A program made the translations under genes and the position numbers. From Pseudomonas sp. KU43P (GTDB taxonomy: Bacteria > Pseudomonadota > Gammaproteobacteria > Pseudomonadales > Pseudomonadaceae), in NCBI RefSeq assembly GCF_033095865.1, contig NZ_AP019365.1, positions 626,001 through 690,000 of the forward strand: a DNA stretch of 64,000 nt, in the 5' to 3' direction. Positions 45,915 through 55,608 of this stretch are shown one piece after another. The stretch's first letter is position 1. Each line of letters starts with the position of its first letter. Under the pieces are notes generated by a model that worked only from the letters and a program-made list of their open reading frames with translations, was not told the DNA's origin and searched no databases.

Positions 45915-47874
45915 AGACCCTGAATGCCCGGACGGCGCGGTTCAATTCACCGCCCAGGCTCAACAGTTGCTCCCCCTGCTCGCGCCCTTCGCCAATGCGC
46001 TGCAGGTTGTCCTCCCCCAGCGCATGAATACGCTCGCTGTGGTCGCGAATTTCGCTCACCGCGCCGCTCTGCTGCGCTGTGATATCGGCGATGCGCACTG
46101 CCGTGTCGGCAATGGTGCGAATCGCGCAGACAATCTCATCCAGTGCCCCATCCGCAGCCTGTGCCTGGTTAGCAGTAGCCTCGGCATGTTCAAGCTGGGC
46201 GCGCATGCCCGTCACCGACTCCCGCGCCGCCTGCTGCAGGCGGTCGATCAGGGCCTGGATCTCGCCCGTTGCCCCGGTGGTGCGTTGCGCCAGCGAGCGC
46301 ACCTCATCAGCCACCACGGCAAAACCACGGCCCATTTCGCCAGCGCGTGCAGCTTCGATGGCAGCGTTCAAGGCCAGCAGATTGGTCTGTTCGGCAATCG
46401 AGCGGATCACCGTCAGCACCCCGCCAATGGTCGCCGACTCCTCGGCCAGCTGCTCGATCATGCGCGCATTGCCCTGCACCTCGTCGACCAGCGCCCGCAG
46501 GCCCGACAGGCTCTGGCCGATCACCGCCTGCCCCTGTTCCACGGCGCGGCCGGCATCACGGCTGGCATCGGCGGCGGAACTGGCATCGCCGGCCACTTGT
46601 TGGATGGTCGCTTCCAGCTCGCCCAGGGCATCACGAATCTGCCCGGTGTCACCTGCCTGGCGTTCGGCACCGTCATGCAGGGCGGCACTCATGCCGGCCA
46701 GGGCATGGCTGCTGCCGGCGACCTGTTCGGCGTTGTGGCGAATGGTGCCGACCAGCGCCACCAGGTACTGGCGCAGACGGTTCAGCGATTCCTGGATATC
46801 GTGCAGTTCGCGGTTGGTTCGGCCCAGGGCGATGGCCTCGGCGAAGTCGCCTTCGGCCCAACGCGACAGGGCTGGAGCCAGGCCAGTCAGGGTGCGCGCC
46901 AGGCGCCGCTGCAAGGTGTCGATGAGCAATGCAATCAGCAGGATCAGGCCGATCATCAGCCCCTGTATAAGGCGTACTTCGCTGGCGATCCTGGCGTGCT
47001 GGCCACGCACCTCCGGCTCAAGGCCAGCGATGGCCTGCTGCACGGCATCCAGGCGTTCATGGGTGCTGGCAGCCAGGGTACTGCGCCGCTCGATCTGCTC
47101 GCGGGTGCGTTGCAGTTCGGCCGGGTAGCGGTTGAGCAGGCTCTGCAGGTCGCGCTTGAGCGTCACCGCCACATCTTCCTGTTGGGTATCTGCCTGGGTT
47201 TCCAGGCCCATCATGGCGGCGAAGTCGTCGGCGCCGGACTCGGCTGCGCGGGTCACGCCCAGCAGGGGCAGGCTGTCGATGACCTGAGCCTGGGCGCGGA
47301 TCAGTTGCAGCTCGCGTTCCACTTCGTCTGCCAGTTCGGCACGGCCGCTGCTGACCAGCTTGTCTCGGGCCAGCGACAGGCGGCCCAGGTGCACGCTGGC
47401 ATCGAGCAGCGGCAACAGGTAACGGCTGGCATCCGCATTGCCGCTGTCGCGGGCATAGGTGGTCAGTTGTTCGAAGTTGGCGCCCAGTTCCCGGTCGGCC
47501 TGCAGCAGCAAGGCCTGTGGGTCACCGGCAAGCTTGCCGGCCGCCAGCAGTTCGTTAGCGGTGAAGGTGTTCAGGGTGTCCAGGCTGGGCCGCATCTGGC
47601 TGGCCAGTGTTTCGGGCAGCTCGGCCAATGCTGCCTGCAACTGCTGGTTGGCCTCCATGGCTGCGGCATGGCGCACGGCATCGCCAGTGCCCAGGTAAGC
47701 CTGGATATTGCTGGCAGCCTGGTTCTGGAACTGCTGCGACAGGCTCAGGTAGCGTTCCATCAGTTGATAGGGGCGTTCCAGCGCGCGCTGCGACCACCAC
47801 AGGGTTGCGCCCAGGGCAATACACACGGTCACCAGCAACAGGGTGTTGAAATTGGTCAGCCACTTCAGGCGCAT
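45913..47874 (-). CDS. Methyl-accepting chemotaxis protein (CtpL position)
   Basis: Chemoreceptor of 653 residues. The first helix is at about 10-30, then a long all-helical periplasmic sensor of about 280 residues, a second helix (about 305-327, [17 protein letters not shown]) and a HAMP-like linker. The signalling domain has the hairpin tip [20 protein letters not shown] and [17 protein letters not shown]. The gene occupies the place of P. aeruginosa ctpL, a receptor for phosphate taxis, between dsbD and the diguanylate cyclase. Ligand identity is inferred from position only. The IS lies directly behind its stop. Confidence 0.9.
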   Translation of the reverse strand: MRLKWLTNFNTLLLVTVCIALGATLWWSQRALERPYQLMERYLSLSQQFQNQAASNIQAYLGTGDAVRHAAAMEANQQLQAALAELPETLASQMRPSLDTLNTFTANELLAAGKLAGDPQALLLQADRELGANFEQLTTYARDSGNADASRYLLPLLDASVHLGRLSLARDKLVSSGRAELADEVERELQLIRAQAQVIDSLPLLGVTRAAESGADDFAAMMGLETQADTQQEDVAVTLKRDLQSLLNRYPAELQRTREQIERRSTLAASTHERLDAVQQAIAGLEPEVRGQHARIASEVRLIQGLMIGLILLIALLIDTLQRRLARTLTGLAPALSRWAEGDFAEAIALGRTNRELHDIQESLNRLRQYLVALVGTIRHNAEQVAGSSHALAGMSAALHDGAERQAGDTGQIRDALGELEATIQQVAGDASSAADASRDAGRAVEQGQAVIGQSLSGLRALVDEVQGNARMIEQLAEESATIGGVLTVIRSIAEQTNLLALNAAIEAARAGEMGRGFAVVADEVRSLAQRTTGATGEIQALIDRLQQAARESVTGMRAQLEHAEATANQAQAADGALDEIVCAIRTIADTAVRIADITAQQSGAVSEIRDHSERIHALGEDNLQRIGEGREQGEQLLSLGGELNRAVRAFRV

Positions 47875-47975
47875 AGCCGCGAACTTCCTGCGGGGGAGTG
47901 GGGGTAGGCGCCTGAAGTTATTGCTAATTTGTGACGAGGTGATGACGGTGGTGGCTCGATGCCATATCTGCAGAG

Positions 47976-49355
47976 CTAAGGCTCTACGCGCACTACGCAG
48001 TTGCGCCCTGCGTGCTTGGCCCGGTACAGCGCCTCGTCCGCCGCACTGGCCATGGTCAGCGCATCCAGCCCGTCATCGAGTTGCACCACGCCGGCACTGA
48101 AGGTGCATTGCAGGTCATGGGGTTGGGCGGGGTAGAGAATTTCGGCAAAACGCCGGCGGATTTCGTCCAGCACCTTGTGTGCTGCATCCAGCGCGGTGTT
48201 GGGCATGACGATGGCGAACTCCTCGCCACCGTAGCGGCCAATGAAGTCGGTCTTGCGCAGGCGCTGCTTGAGAAACAGCGCCAGGCTCTTGATCACCCGG
48301 TCGCCCATGGGGTGGCCGTGGCGGTCGTTGATCTTCTTGAAGTGGTCGATGTCGAGCATCGCGAAGCTCAGTGGCTGGCCTTCACGGCGGGCGCGGAAGC
48401 TGCAGTCTTCGAGCAGTTGCAGGATGTGGGTGTGGTTGTACAACCCGGTAAGGCTGTCACGCACCATGCGTGATTTCAGGTGCCGGGCCCGTGCTGCGCG
48501 GTTGCGCACAGTGGTGATCAGGTGCCGCGAGCGAATCGGCTTGGTGAGGAAGTCATCACCACCTTCGCTCATGGCATCGAGCTGCTTGTCGAGGTCGTCT
48601 TCGGCAGACAGGAAGATGATCGGCACGCTGACGTAACGGTCATTGTGGCGAATCACCTTGGCCAGCTCCGGTCCGGAGCAGGTGGGCATGTACAGGTCGA
48701 GAATGATCAGGTCGGGCTGGAAGTCGGCGAGCTCGGCCATGGCGCGGATCGGGTCGCTGAGGCTGCGGGTGACCATGCCGGCGTAGCCCAGTACCCGCTC
48801 GGTATGCAGGGCCTGGGTGCGGGAGTCATCGATGATCAGCACGCGCAGCGGGTCGAACAGGGCGGTGCTGGTCATGATCTCGAGCTTTTCCAGCAGGCTG
48901 GAGGCTTCCAGCGTACCGGTAAGAAACGCCTGGCCCCCGGCGCGCACGGCAGCCAGGCGGGTGGGCGTGTCGGTTTCGTGGAGGCTGAAGAACAACAGTG
49001 GGATAGCCCTGTCCAGGCCTTGCTGCACCTGCGTGGCCAGGGCCAGGCCGCGATCGGGGCCACCGAAGTCGACGTCCATGACCATGGCCGCGGGCATCTG
49101 CTCAGCCAGTGCCGCCATCAGTGCCTGCGCCGAGAACAGTGGCAGTGCGCTCAGGCCGAAGAATTCCAGTTGCTGCGCCAGGCGCTCGGCAGGCTCGGGG
49201 TCTTGCAGCAGCAAGTACACCGGCTTGCGCGCAGGTGGCAGTGCCAACTGATCGAGTTGGTCGCCCTTGCGCAGGCTGGTGCGCGAAAGGCGTTGCAGCA
49301 AATGGTCGAGCTCCTGCTCTAGGCGCTCGGGGATCGGCTCCGCGGCGTGGGTCAT
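47976..49355 (-). CDS. gcbA: Diguanylate cyclase with two receiver domains (GcbA-like)
   Basis: Cyclic-di-GMP synthase of 459 residues. An N-terminal degenerate receiver-like region (about 55-155) is followed by a full receiver (about 165-285) with [10 protein letters not shown] and [13 protein letters not shown]. The GGDEF domain has [12 protein letters not shown] in the active site. The product-inhibition I-site RKTD lies five residues before it, so feedback control is expected. The ATG at 49355 is preferred; a TTG twelve codons upstream is the alternative. Its place beside the chemoreceptor equals PA4843 (GcbA), which promotes initial attachment. The gene symbol rests on that synteny. Confidence 0.9.
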   Translation of the reverse strand: MTHAAEPIPERLEQELDHLLQRLSRTSLRKGDQLDQLALPPARKPVYLLLQDPEPAERLAQQLEFFGLSALPLFSAQALMAALAEQMPAAMVMDVDFGGPDRGLALATQVQQGLDRAIPLLFFSLHETDTPTRLAAVRAGGQAFLTGTLEASSLLEKLEIMTSTALFDPLRVLIIDDSRTQALHTERVLGYAGMVTRSLSDPIRAMAELADFQPDLIILDLYMPTCSGPELAKVIRHNDRYVSVPIIFLSAEDDLDKQLDAMSEGGDDFLTKPIRSRHLITTVRNRAARARHLKSRMVRDSLTGLYNHTHILQLLEDCSFRARREGQPLSFAMLDIDHFKKINDRHGHPMGDRVIKSLALFLKQRLRKTDFIGRYGGEEFAIVMPNTALDAAHKVLDEIRRRFAEILYPAQPHDLQCTFSAGVVQLDDGLDALTMASAADEALYRAKHAGRNCVVRVEP

Positions 49356-49601
49356 GTCCTGGCTACTTATTGGAGGGATATGCAGGTGCAATGATGGCTC
49401 TATGCTAGCACCACTTTTCTTGTGCGTGAGTGCGCTGAGTCAACAAAGAGCTTGGAACGCATATTCAGTTAATGACTCATTGGTCGCTTATGCGTAAGGC
49501 GGTGTCTGCTTTATAGTGCAGCGACACGGGCTTGCCGTGGCACCCTGGCGCAGGCCTGTGGTCCAAGCCCTGAACCGTCGTGACTGATTAAGGACAAAGC
49601 C

Positions 49602-50669
49602 ATGCTGGATTGGAAAAACCGTGAGGCCAAAGCCGAGCCCCGCGAGCGAGTCGACGGCCGCGGCGCTGCCGCCCGTAGCTACCTTGGCGGCCTCTGGAGC
49701 CGTGCCTTGGGGACGCTGATCGGCCTGTACCTGCTGGTCTGCATCGGCCTGGGCTGGTACTGGAGCCAGGAACCGGACCTGTTCCCGGTGCAGCAGAATG
49801 CCCAGGCTGCGGCCGAGCGCACCGGCCAGCAGATGGTGGTCGGCTACACCACTGTGGAAACCCTCAAGACCGTGGCCGCTACCCTGCTGAACAAGCCGGG
49901 CGGCTATATTTCCAACGACCGATTCCCGCCGGGGTTGTGGATGGACAACATGCCGAGCTGGGAGTATGGCGTGCTGGTGCAGGTGCGTGACCTTTCCCGT
50001 GCCCTGCGCAAGGACTTCGCGCGCTCGCAATCGCAGTCCACCGAGGACGCCGACCTGGCCAAGGCCGAGCCGCGCTTCAACTTCGATAACAAGAGCTGGA
50101 TCCTGCCATCGAGCGAATCGGAGTTCGAAGAGGGCATCAAGTCGCTGTCGCGCTACCAGACCCGCCTGGCCGCCGGCGACAAGGGCGCGATCTTCTATAC
50201 CCGCGCCGACAACCTGAACAACTGGCTGGGCGATGTCGCCACTCGCCTGGGCTCGCTGTCTCAGCGGCTGTCGGCCAGCGTTGGCCGGGTCAAGCTCAAC
50301 ACCACCCTGAAGACCGAGTCGGTCGTGGCCGGCCAGGCGCCGCAAGTGGATGAAGAGATGGTGGAAACGCCGTGGCTGCAGATCGACAACGTGTTCTACG
50401 AGGCACGTGGCCAGGCATGGGCGCTGTCGCACCTGCTGCGTGCCATCGAGGTCGATTTCGCCGATGTGCTGGCGAAGAAGAACGCCACGGTCAGCGTGCG
50501 CCAGATCATCCGTGAGCTGGAAGCTTCGCAAGAGCCGCTTTGGAGCCCGATGGTGCTGAACGGCAGCGGCTTCGGTATGTGGGCCAACCACTCGCTGGTC
50601 ATGGCCAACTACATTTCCCGGGCCAACGCCGCAGTCATCGACCTGCGCCAGCTGCTGTCGCAGGGTTGA
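49602..50669 (+). CDS. DUF2333 family membrane protein
   Basis: Protein of 355 residues with one membrane helix near residues 30-52 (ALGTLIGLYLLVCIGLGWYW) and a large domain outside, containing PGGYISNDRFPPGLWMDNMPSWEYG and ending in ANHSLVMANYISRANAAVID. This family is conserved in gammaproteobacteria at the same place but has no known function. A TATAGT box at 49512-49517 is a possible -10 element; no clear -35 was found. The NUDIX gene begins two bases after its stop. Confidence 0.88.
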   Translation: MLDWKNREAKAEPRERVDGRGAAARSYLGGLWSRALGTLIGLYLLVCIGLGWYWSQEPDLFPVQQNAQAAAERTGQQMVVGYTTVETLKTVAATLLNKPGGYISNDRFPPGLWMDNMPSWEYGVLVQVRDLSRALRKDFARSQSQSTEDADLAKAEPRFNFDNKSWILPSSESEFEEGIKSLSRYQTRLAAGDKGAIFYTRADNLNNWLGDVATRLGSLSQRLSASVGRVKLNTTLKTESVVAGQAPQVDEEMVETPWLQIDNVFYEARGQAWALSHLLRAIEVDFADVLAKKNATVSVRQIIRELEASQEPLWSPMVLNGSGFGMWANHSLVMANYISRANAAVIDLRQLLSQG

Positions 50670-50671
50670 GC

Positions 50672-51205
50672 ATGGCCATCAGCCCCCACGAGGCCGCCCA
50701 CCGGGCGGCTTCCGACCGCGAACTGGTTGCCTGGGTGGACGAAGCCGACCAGGTGCTGGGTGCATTGCCCAGGGCTGAGCTGCGCGAGCGTGGCCTGATC
50801 GGCCGCTGCACCTTCATCCTGTTGTTCAACAGCGCCGGGGAACTGTGCGTACACCGGCGAACCTTGAGCAAGGCGCTGTACCCTGGCTATTGGGATGTGG
50901 CGGCCGGTGGAATGGTGGCGGCGGGGGAGGCCTATACCGACTCGGCAGCCCGGGAGCTGGCCGAGGAGCTGGGTATCGCAGGCGTGCCGTTGACCTTTCA
51001 CGAGCGCTTCTATTTCGACCAACCGGACAATCGCCTGTGGTGCGCGGTGTATTCGGCGGTGTCGGATGCGCCGCTGCAGTTGCAGCCGGAAGAGGTGATC
51101 GAGGCAAAGTTCGTCCCAATCGAACAGGCTGAAGCAGAAAGCCTGGTCAAGCCGTATTGCCCGGACTCTCTGGCTGCGTTGCAGCGCTACAAGGCCAGTC
51201 TGTGA
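50672..51205 (+). CDS. NUDIX hydrolase (YfcD-like)
   Basis: NUDIX protein of 177 residues with the complete box GMVAAGEAYTDSAARELAEELGI near residues 87-109 pattern: G, five residues, E, seven residues, RE, then EELG. The start MAISPHEAAHRAASDREL and LIGRCTFILLFNSAG resemble YfcD and the isopentenyl-isomerase-like NUDIX group. The substrate is not predictable. It follows the DUF2333 gene at two bases and is likely cotranscribed. The frame is open upstream in the other reading of that gene and was ignored. Confidence 0.9.
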   Translation: MAISPHEAAHRAASDRELVAWVDEADQVLGALPRAELRERGLIGRCTFILLFNSAGELCVHRRTLSKALYPGYWDVAAGGMVAAGEAYTDSAARELAEELGIAGVPLTFHERFYFDQPDNRLWCAVYSAVSDAPLQLQPEEVIEAKFVPIEQAEAESLVKPYCPDSLAALQRYKASL

Positions 51206-51223
51206 AAGGTTGGATGGCGGGGT

Positions 51224-51306
51224 GGACCCATCGCCGGCAAGCCGGCTCCCACCACTCACTGATGCAGCGGGATCATTGTGAGAGCCGGCTTGCCGGCGAT
51301 GGGTCG
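51224..51306. repeat. Inverted REP pair after the NUDIX gene
   Basis: Opposed REPs with matching outer bases (GACCCATCGCC on the left, GGCGATGGGTC on the right). The right copy has GTGAGAGCC in place of GTGGGAGCC. Confidence 0.9.
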
Positions 51307-51435
51307 CAAATCATTCGCAAAATGGCGCATTCCAGTACTTAGCAACGGCGAGATTTATCGTTAAACTGCGCGCCCTTTTCGGGCTGCCGCAAGTCTTGCA
51401 GCAGTAGCGCCGCCCCTGCCAGAGTGGGGCTTCGC

Positions 51436-51460
51436 GGTCGGCTCCCGCCGACCAGTTTTT
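51436..51460 (+). terminator. Terminator-like hairpin in the sui1 leader
   Basis: Stem GGTCGG/CCGACC with loop CTCCCG, then AG and five T. It ends 23 bases before the sui1 start codon, upstream of the ribosome site. Other short stems precede it (GCCC/GGGC near 51373 and GCCCC/GGGGC near 51413-51430). It could end a short leader transcript or attenuate sui1. Confidence 0.65.
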
Positions 51461-51483
51461 GTCCTCTGCACCGAGGAACAAAA

Positions 51484-51855
51484 GTGGCCAAGAAAGCTTC
51501 TTCCTTCGCCGCCCTAGGCGGTCTCGTTTACTCCACCGATGCCGGTCGGCACTGCCCCGACTGTGGCCAGCCGGTGGATGCCTGTACCTGCAAGCAGCAG
51601 CTCATCCCCGAAGGGGATGGCATTGCCCGTGTGCGCCGTGAAAGCAAAGGCCGCGGCGGCAAGACGGTGACTACCGTCACTGGCGTGCCGCTGCCACTCG
51701 ATCAGCTCAAGGAGCTGGCCACCACCCTCAAGCGCCGCTGTGGTACTGGCGGCGCCCTGAAGGATGGGGTCATCGAGATCCAGGGCGACCATGTCGAACT
51801 GCTGATCGGTGAGCTGACCAAACAGGGCTTCAAGGCAAAAAAATCCGGCGGCTGA
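51484..51855 (+). CDS. yciH: Translation initiation factor Sui1 (YciH)
   Basis: Small eIF1-like protein of 123 residues. The N-terminal zinc-binding-like part has CPDC and CTC cysteines (about 24-39). The SUI1 domain contains RGGKTVTTVTGVPL and KRRCGTGGALKDGVIEIQGD. In bacteria it is thought to act in start-codon discrimination. It begins with GTG (51484), supported by a GAGGA ribosome site eight bases upstream. It corresponds to PA4840, next to speA. Confidence 0.93.
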   Translation: MAKKASSFAALGGLVYSTDAGRHCPDCGQPVDACTCKQQLIPEGDGIARVRRESKGRGGKTVTTVTGVPLPLDQLKELATTLKRRCGTGGALKDGVIEIQGDHVELLIGELTKQGFKAKKSGG

Positions 51856-52007
51856 TGCCGGCACGCGATTTTTTGCCCAGCGCTTTCTAAACTCGTTGCC
51901 GTGGCCAGGGTCTATCCCAGGACACGGACGAATCGTCATTTTCAGCTTTTACACTGCGCCCGCCTCCTTGCGGGGCAGTGTCTTCGACTTTTCTATAGGG
52001 GACTTGA

Positions 52008-53921
52008 ATGTCCGTACGACGCACACGCAAAGACGATGGTAGCCAGTGGACCGTGGCCGACAGCCGCAGTGTTTATGGCATCCGCCATTGGGGCGCTGGT
52101 TATTTCGCCATCAATGAAGCCGGGCGCGTCGAAGTGCGCCCCAACGGCCCGCAGAGCGCACCGATCGACCTGTTCGAACAGGTCGACGAACTGCGCCAGA
52201 GCGGCCTGTCGTTGCCGCTGCTGGTGCGCTTCCCCGATATCCTGCAGGACCGCGTGCGTCAGCTGACCGGTGCCTTCGACGCCAACATCGCGCGCCTGGA
52301 ATACCAGAGCCAGTACACCGCGCTGTACCCGATCAAGGTCAACCAGCAAGAAGCGGTGGTGGAGAACATCATCGCCACGCAGAACGTTTCCATCGGCCTG
52401 GAAGCCGGCTCCAAGCCCGAGCTGCTGGCCGTGCTGGCGCTGGCGCCGAAAGGCGGCACTATCGTCTGCAACGGCTACAAGGACCGCGAGTTCATCCGCC
52501 TGGCACTGATGGGCCAGAAGCTTGGCCACAATGTGTTCATCGTCATCGAGAAAGAATCCGAAGTGGCGCTGGTGATCGAAGAGGCCGCTGACCTCAAGGT
52601 CAAACCGCAGGTCGGTCTGCGTGTGCGCCTGTCGTCGCTGGCGTCGAGCAAGTGGGCCGACACCGGTGGCGAGAAGTCCAAGTTTGGCCTGTCGGCTGCC
52701 CAGCTGATCTCGGTGGTGCAGCGCTTCCGCGATGCCGGCCTGGACCAGGGCATCCGCCTGCTGCACTTCCATATGGGCTCGCAGATCGCCAACCTGGCCG
52801 ACTACCAGCACGGCTTCAAGGAAGCCATCCGCTACTACGGCGAACTGCGCGCGCTGGGCCTGCCGGTCGACCATATCGACGTGGGCGGTGGCCTGGGCGT
52901 GGACTACGACGGTACCCACTCGCGTAATGCCAGTTCGATCAACTACGACATGGACGACTACGCCGGCGTGGTGGTGGGCATGCTCAAGGAGTTCTGCGAC
53001 GCGCAGGGCCTGCCGCACCCGCACATCTTCTCCGAGAGCGGCCGTTCGCTGACCGCGCACCATGCCATGCTGGTGATCCAGGTGACCGACGTCGAAAGCC
53101 ACAACGACGAAGTGCCGCTGATCGAGAACAAGGAAAGCCTGCCCGAAACCGTGCAGTGGCTGGCCGACCTGTTGGGCCCGACCGACATCGAGATGGTCAC
53201 CGAGACCTACTGGCGCGCCACCCACTACATGGGCGACGTGGCCGCCCAGTACGCCGATGGCAAGATCAGCCTGGCCGAAAAGGCTCTGGCCGAGCAGTGC
53301 TACTTCGCCGTGTGCCGGCGCCTGCACAACTCGCTGAAGGCCCGCCAGCGCTCGCACCGCCAGGTGCTGGACGAGCTGAACGACAAGCTGGCCGACAAGT
53401 ACATCTGCAACTTCTCGGTGTTCCAGAGCTTGCCGGATACCTGGGCCATCGGCCAGGTGCTGCCGATCATCCCGCTGCACCGCCTGGACGAAGAGCCGAT
53501 GCGCCGCGCGGTGCTGCAGGACCTGACCTGCGACTCCGACGGCAAGATCAACCAGTACGTCGACGAGCAGAGCATCGAGACCAGCATGCCGGTGCATGCG
53601 GTGAAGGAAGGCGAAGACTACTTGCTGGGCGTGTTCCTGGTGGGCGCCTACCAGGAGATTCTCGGCGACATGCACAACCTGTTCGGTGACACCGACTCGG
53701 TGAACATCTACCAGAACGCTGATGGCAGCGTGTACCACGCGGGTATCGAGACCCACGACACCATCGAGGACATGCTGCGCTACGTGCACCTGTCGCCGGA
53801 GGAGTTGATGACCCACTACCGCGACAAGGTGGCCAGCGCCAAGATCAGCGCCCGCGAGCGTACCCAGTTCCTCGACGCCCTGCGCCTGGGCCTGACCCGC
53901 TCTTCGTACCTGTCGTCGTAA
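52008..53921 (+). CDS. speA: Biosynthetic arginine decarboxylase SpeA
   Basis: PLP-dependent decarboxylase of 637 residues that converts arginine to agmatine for putrescine synthesis. The PLP lysine is in [15 protein letters not shown] near residue 108. Conserved blocks are [50 protein letters not shown] and [13 protein letters not shown]. Length and sequence match SpeA of other pseudomonads. The ATG follows an AGGGGA ribosome site. Confidence 0.96.
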   Translation: MSVRRTRKDDGSQWTVADSRSVYGIRHWGAGYFAINEAGRVEVRPNGPQSAPIDLFEQVDELRQSGLSLPLLVRFPDILQDRVRQLTGAFDANIARLEYQSQYTALYPIKVNQQEAVVENIIATQNVSIGLEAGSKPELLAVLALAPKGGTIVCNGYKDREFIRLALMGQKLGHNVFIVIEKESEVALVIEEAADLKVKPQVGLRVRLSSLASSKWADTGGEKSKFGLSAAQLISVVQRFRDAGLDQGIRLLHFHMGSQIANLADYQHGFKEAIRYYGELRALGLPVDHIDVGGGLGVDYDGTHSRNASSINYDMDDYAGVVVGMLKEFCDAQGLPHPHIFSESGRSLTAHHAMLVIQVTDVESHNDEVPLIENKESLPETVQWLADLLGPTDIEMVTETYWRATHYMGDVAAQYADGKISLAEKALAEQCYFAVCRRLHNSLKARQRSHRQVLDELNDKLADKYICNFSVFQSLPDTWAIGQVLPIIPLHRLDEEPMRRAVLQDLTCDSDGKINQYVDEQSIETSMPVHAVKEGEDYLLGVFLVGAYQEILGDMHNLFGDTDSVNIYQNADGSVYHAGIETHDTIEDMLRYVHLSPEELMTHYRDKVASAKISARERTQFLDALRLGLTRSSYLSS

Positions 53922-53941
53922 TCACGGGGCCGCCCTGCGGC

Positions 53942-54024
53942 CCATCGCCGGCAAGCCGGCTCCCACAGGTACTCCGCCGCTACAAGGATCTGCGCGGTAC
54001 CTGTGGGGGCCGGCTTGCCGGCGA
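53942..54024. repeat. Inverted REP pair between speA and MATE gene
   Basis: Opposed REPs (CATCGCCGGCAAGCCGGCTC and GTGGGGGCCGGCTTGCCGGC) between two convergent genes, where they can end transcripts from both sides. Confidence 0.92.
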
Positions 54025-54046
54025 AAGGGGCTCAAAGCGCCCCGCA

Positions 54047-55384
54047 TCATCCAACCCACAGCTTCTTGCGCTGCAACCCCCAGCCAACCCACCCCAACGT
54101 CACTGCCCGCAACGCCATGAACGCAAGAAAAGCCAACCACAACCCGTGGTTGCCAAACCCTCTCATGAGCCACGCCAGCGGCAGCGCGATCAGCACCGAC
54201 AGCAGCATCGCATTGCGCATCTCCCGCGCCCGCGTCGCGCCGATGAACAGCCCGTCGAGCAAGTAACTCCACACCGCGATCAGCGGCAGCACCGCCAGAT
54301 AGGGCAGGTAGGGATACGCCGCCGCCCGCACGCTGACGATGTCGGTCTGCAGGTCGATGAACAGGTGCCCGCCCAGCAGGAACAGGCCTGCGAACCCGAG
54401 GCTGGTTATCAGCGACCAACCACAGGCCACCACCAACGAGCGGCGCAAGGTGTCGCCATCGCGTGCGCCGATGGCATGCCCACACAGGGCTTCCACCGCA
54501 TGCGCCAGGCCGTCGAGAGCATAGGCGGTGAGCAGCAGGCCGTTGAGCAGCAGTGCGTTGGCCGCCACCGTGGCCTCGCCCAGGCGCGCGCCCTGCACGG
54601 TAATCAGCAGGAACACCAGCTGCAGTGCCAGGCTGCGCAGGAAGATATCGCGGTTGACCGCCAGCAACGGCCGCCAGGCCTGCCAGCGTTTGAGTGCGGC
54701 CCAGGCGATTTGCCCGGGGTAGGCGCGCAGGGCGGGGCGGGTCAAGGCCAAGCCGAGCAAGGCGGCGCTCCATTCGGCAATCACCGAGGCCCTCGCCGAC
54801 CCCAGCACACCCCAGTTCAGGCCAAGTACGAACCACAAGTTGAGCGCGATGTTCAGCAGGTTGGTAGTCAGCAGGATGGCCAGCGGCGCGCGTGCATTCT
54901 GTGTGCCGAGGAACCACCCCACCAGCGCGTAGCTGGCCAACGCCGCCGGCAGGCCGAGCAGGCGAGTATGAAAGAAGGCTTCGGTGGACTGCTGCAACTC
55001 CGCGCTCGGCTGCATGACATGCAGTGCCAGCTGGCTGAACGGCAGGGCGAGCAGGCCGACAAGCAGTGCCAGGCCCAAGGCCAGCAACAGGCCCTGTATC
55101 AGCACCTGGCGCAGCGCCGCGCCATCGGCACGCCCTGCCGCCTGCGCGGCGAAGCCGGTGGAACCCATGCGCAAGAAGCCCATCAGGCCGACCATGAAGG
55201 TGAACAGCGTGCCGCCCACGGCAACTGCGCCGAGCTGGTGGGCGTGGGGCAGGTGGCCGATGACCGTGCTGTCGACCAGGGCGACCAGTGGCACCGAGAT
55301 GTTGGAAAGGATCATCGGCGCAGCCAGGGCCCAGACTTTGCGGTGGGTGAGGCGGTGGCGCCAGTCGCTGGCAATTCGAGACAT
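54047..55384 (-). CDS. MATE-family efflux protein (DinF-like)
   Basis: Inner-membrane exporter of 445 residues with about 12 helices. It belongs to the DinF branch of MATE transporters: N-terminal ALAAPMILSNISVPLVALVD and GHL, then MRMGSTGFAAQAAGR-type and LDGLFIGATRAREMRNAMLL near 350. It probably extrudes cationic compounds in exchange for protons or sodium; no substrate can be predicted. The ATG at 55384 is chosen because it begins the first family motif. The upstream frame reads through a REP. Confidence 0.9.
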   Translation of the reverse strand: MSRIASDWRHRLTHRKVWALAAPMILSNISVPLVALVDSTVIGHLPHAHQLGAVAVGGTLFTFMVGLMGFLRMGSTGFAAQAAGRADGAALRQVLIQGLLLALGLALLVGLLALPFSQLALHVMQPSAELQQSTEAFFHTRLLGLPAALASYALVGWFLGTQNARAPLAILLTTNLLNIALNLWFVLGLNWGVLGSARASVIAEWSAALLGLALTRPALRAYPGQIAWAALKRWQAWRPLLAVNRDIFLRSLALQLVFLLITVQGARLGEATVAANALLLNGLLLTAYALDGLAHAVEALCGHAIGARDGDTLRRSLVVACGWSLITSLGFAGLFLLGGHLFIDLQTDIVSVRAAAYPYLPYLAVLPLIAVWSYLLDGLFIGATRAREMRNAMLLSVLIALPLAWLMRGFGNHGLWLAFLAFMALRAVTLGWVGWGLQRKKLWVG

Positions 55385-55413
55385 GTGAGTTCCTGGGAAA
55401 AGCAGGGGTCGCC

Positions 55414-55510
55414 ACGCGCCCCGATCGCTGGCAAGCCAGCTCCCACAGGGGCCCTGCCGAGCTTGAAATGTGGGAGCCGGCTTGCCGGCGATTGGGGTGC
55501 GAAGCGCCCC
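55414..55510. repeat. Inverted REP pair upstream of the MATE gene
   Basis: A diverged left copy (GATCGCTGGCAAGCCAGCTCC) faces a canonical right copy, with outer arms CGCGCCCC/GGGGTGCG that also pair. It fills much of the gap between divergent genes. Confidence 0.88.
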
Positions 55511-55608
55511 CTTTCTGGTTCCATTTGACCGCATTGTAACGGCCAGCCACCTGCTGTTGCGCTATAGTTGCTGCCCTCACGTACCTGCTGCCAAAGAGTT
55601 CCCACTCC

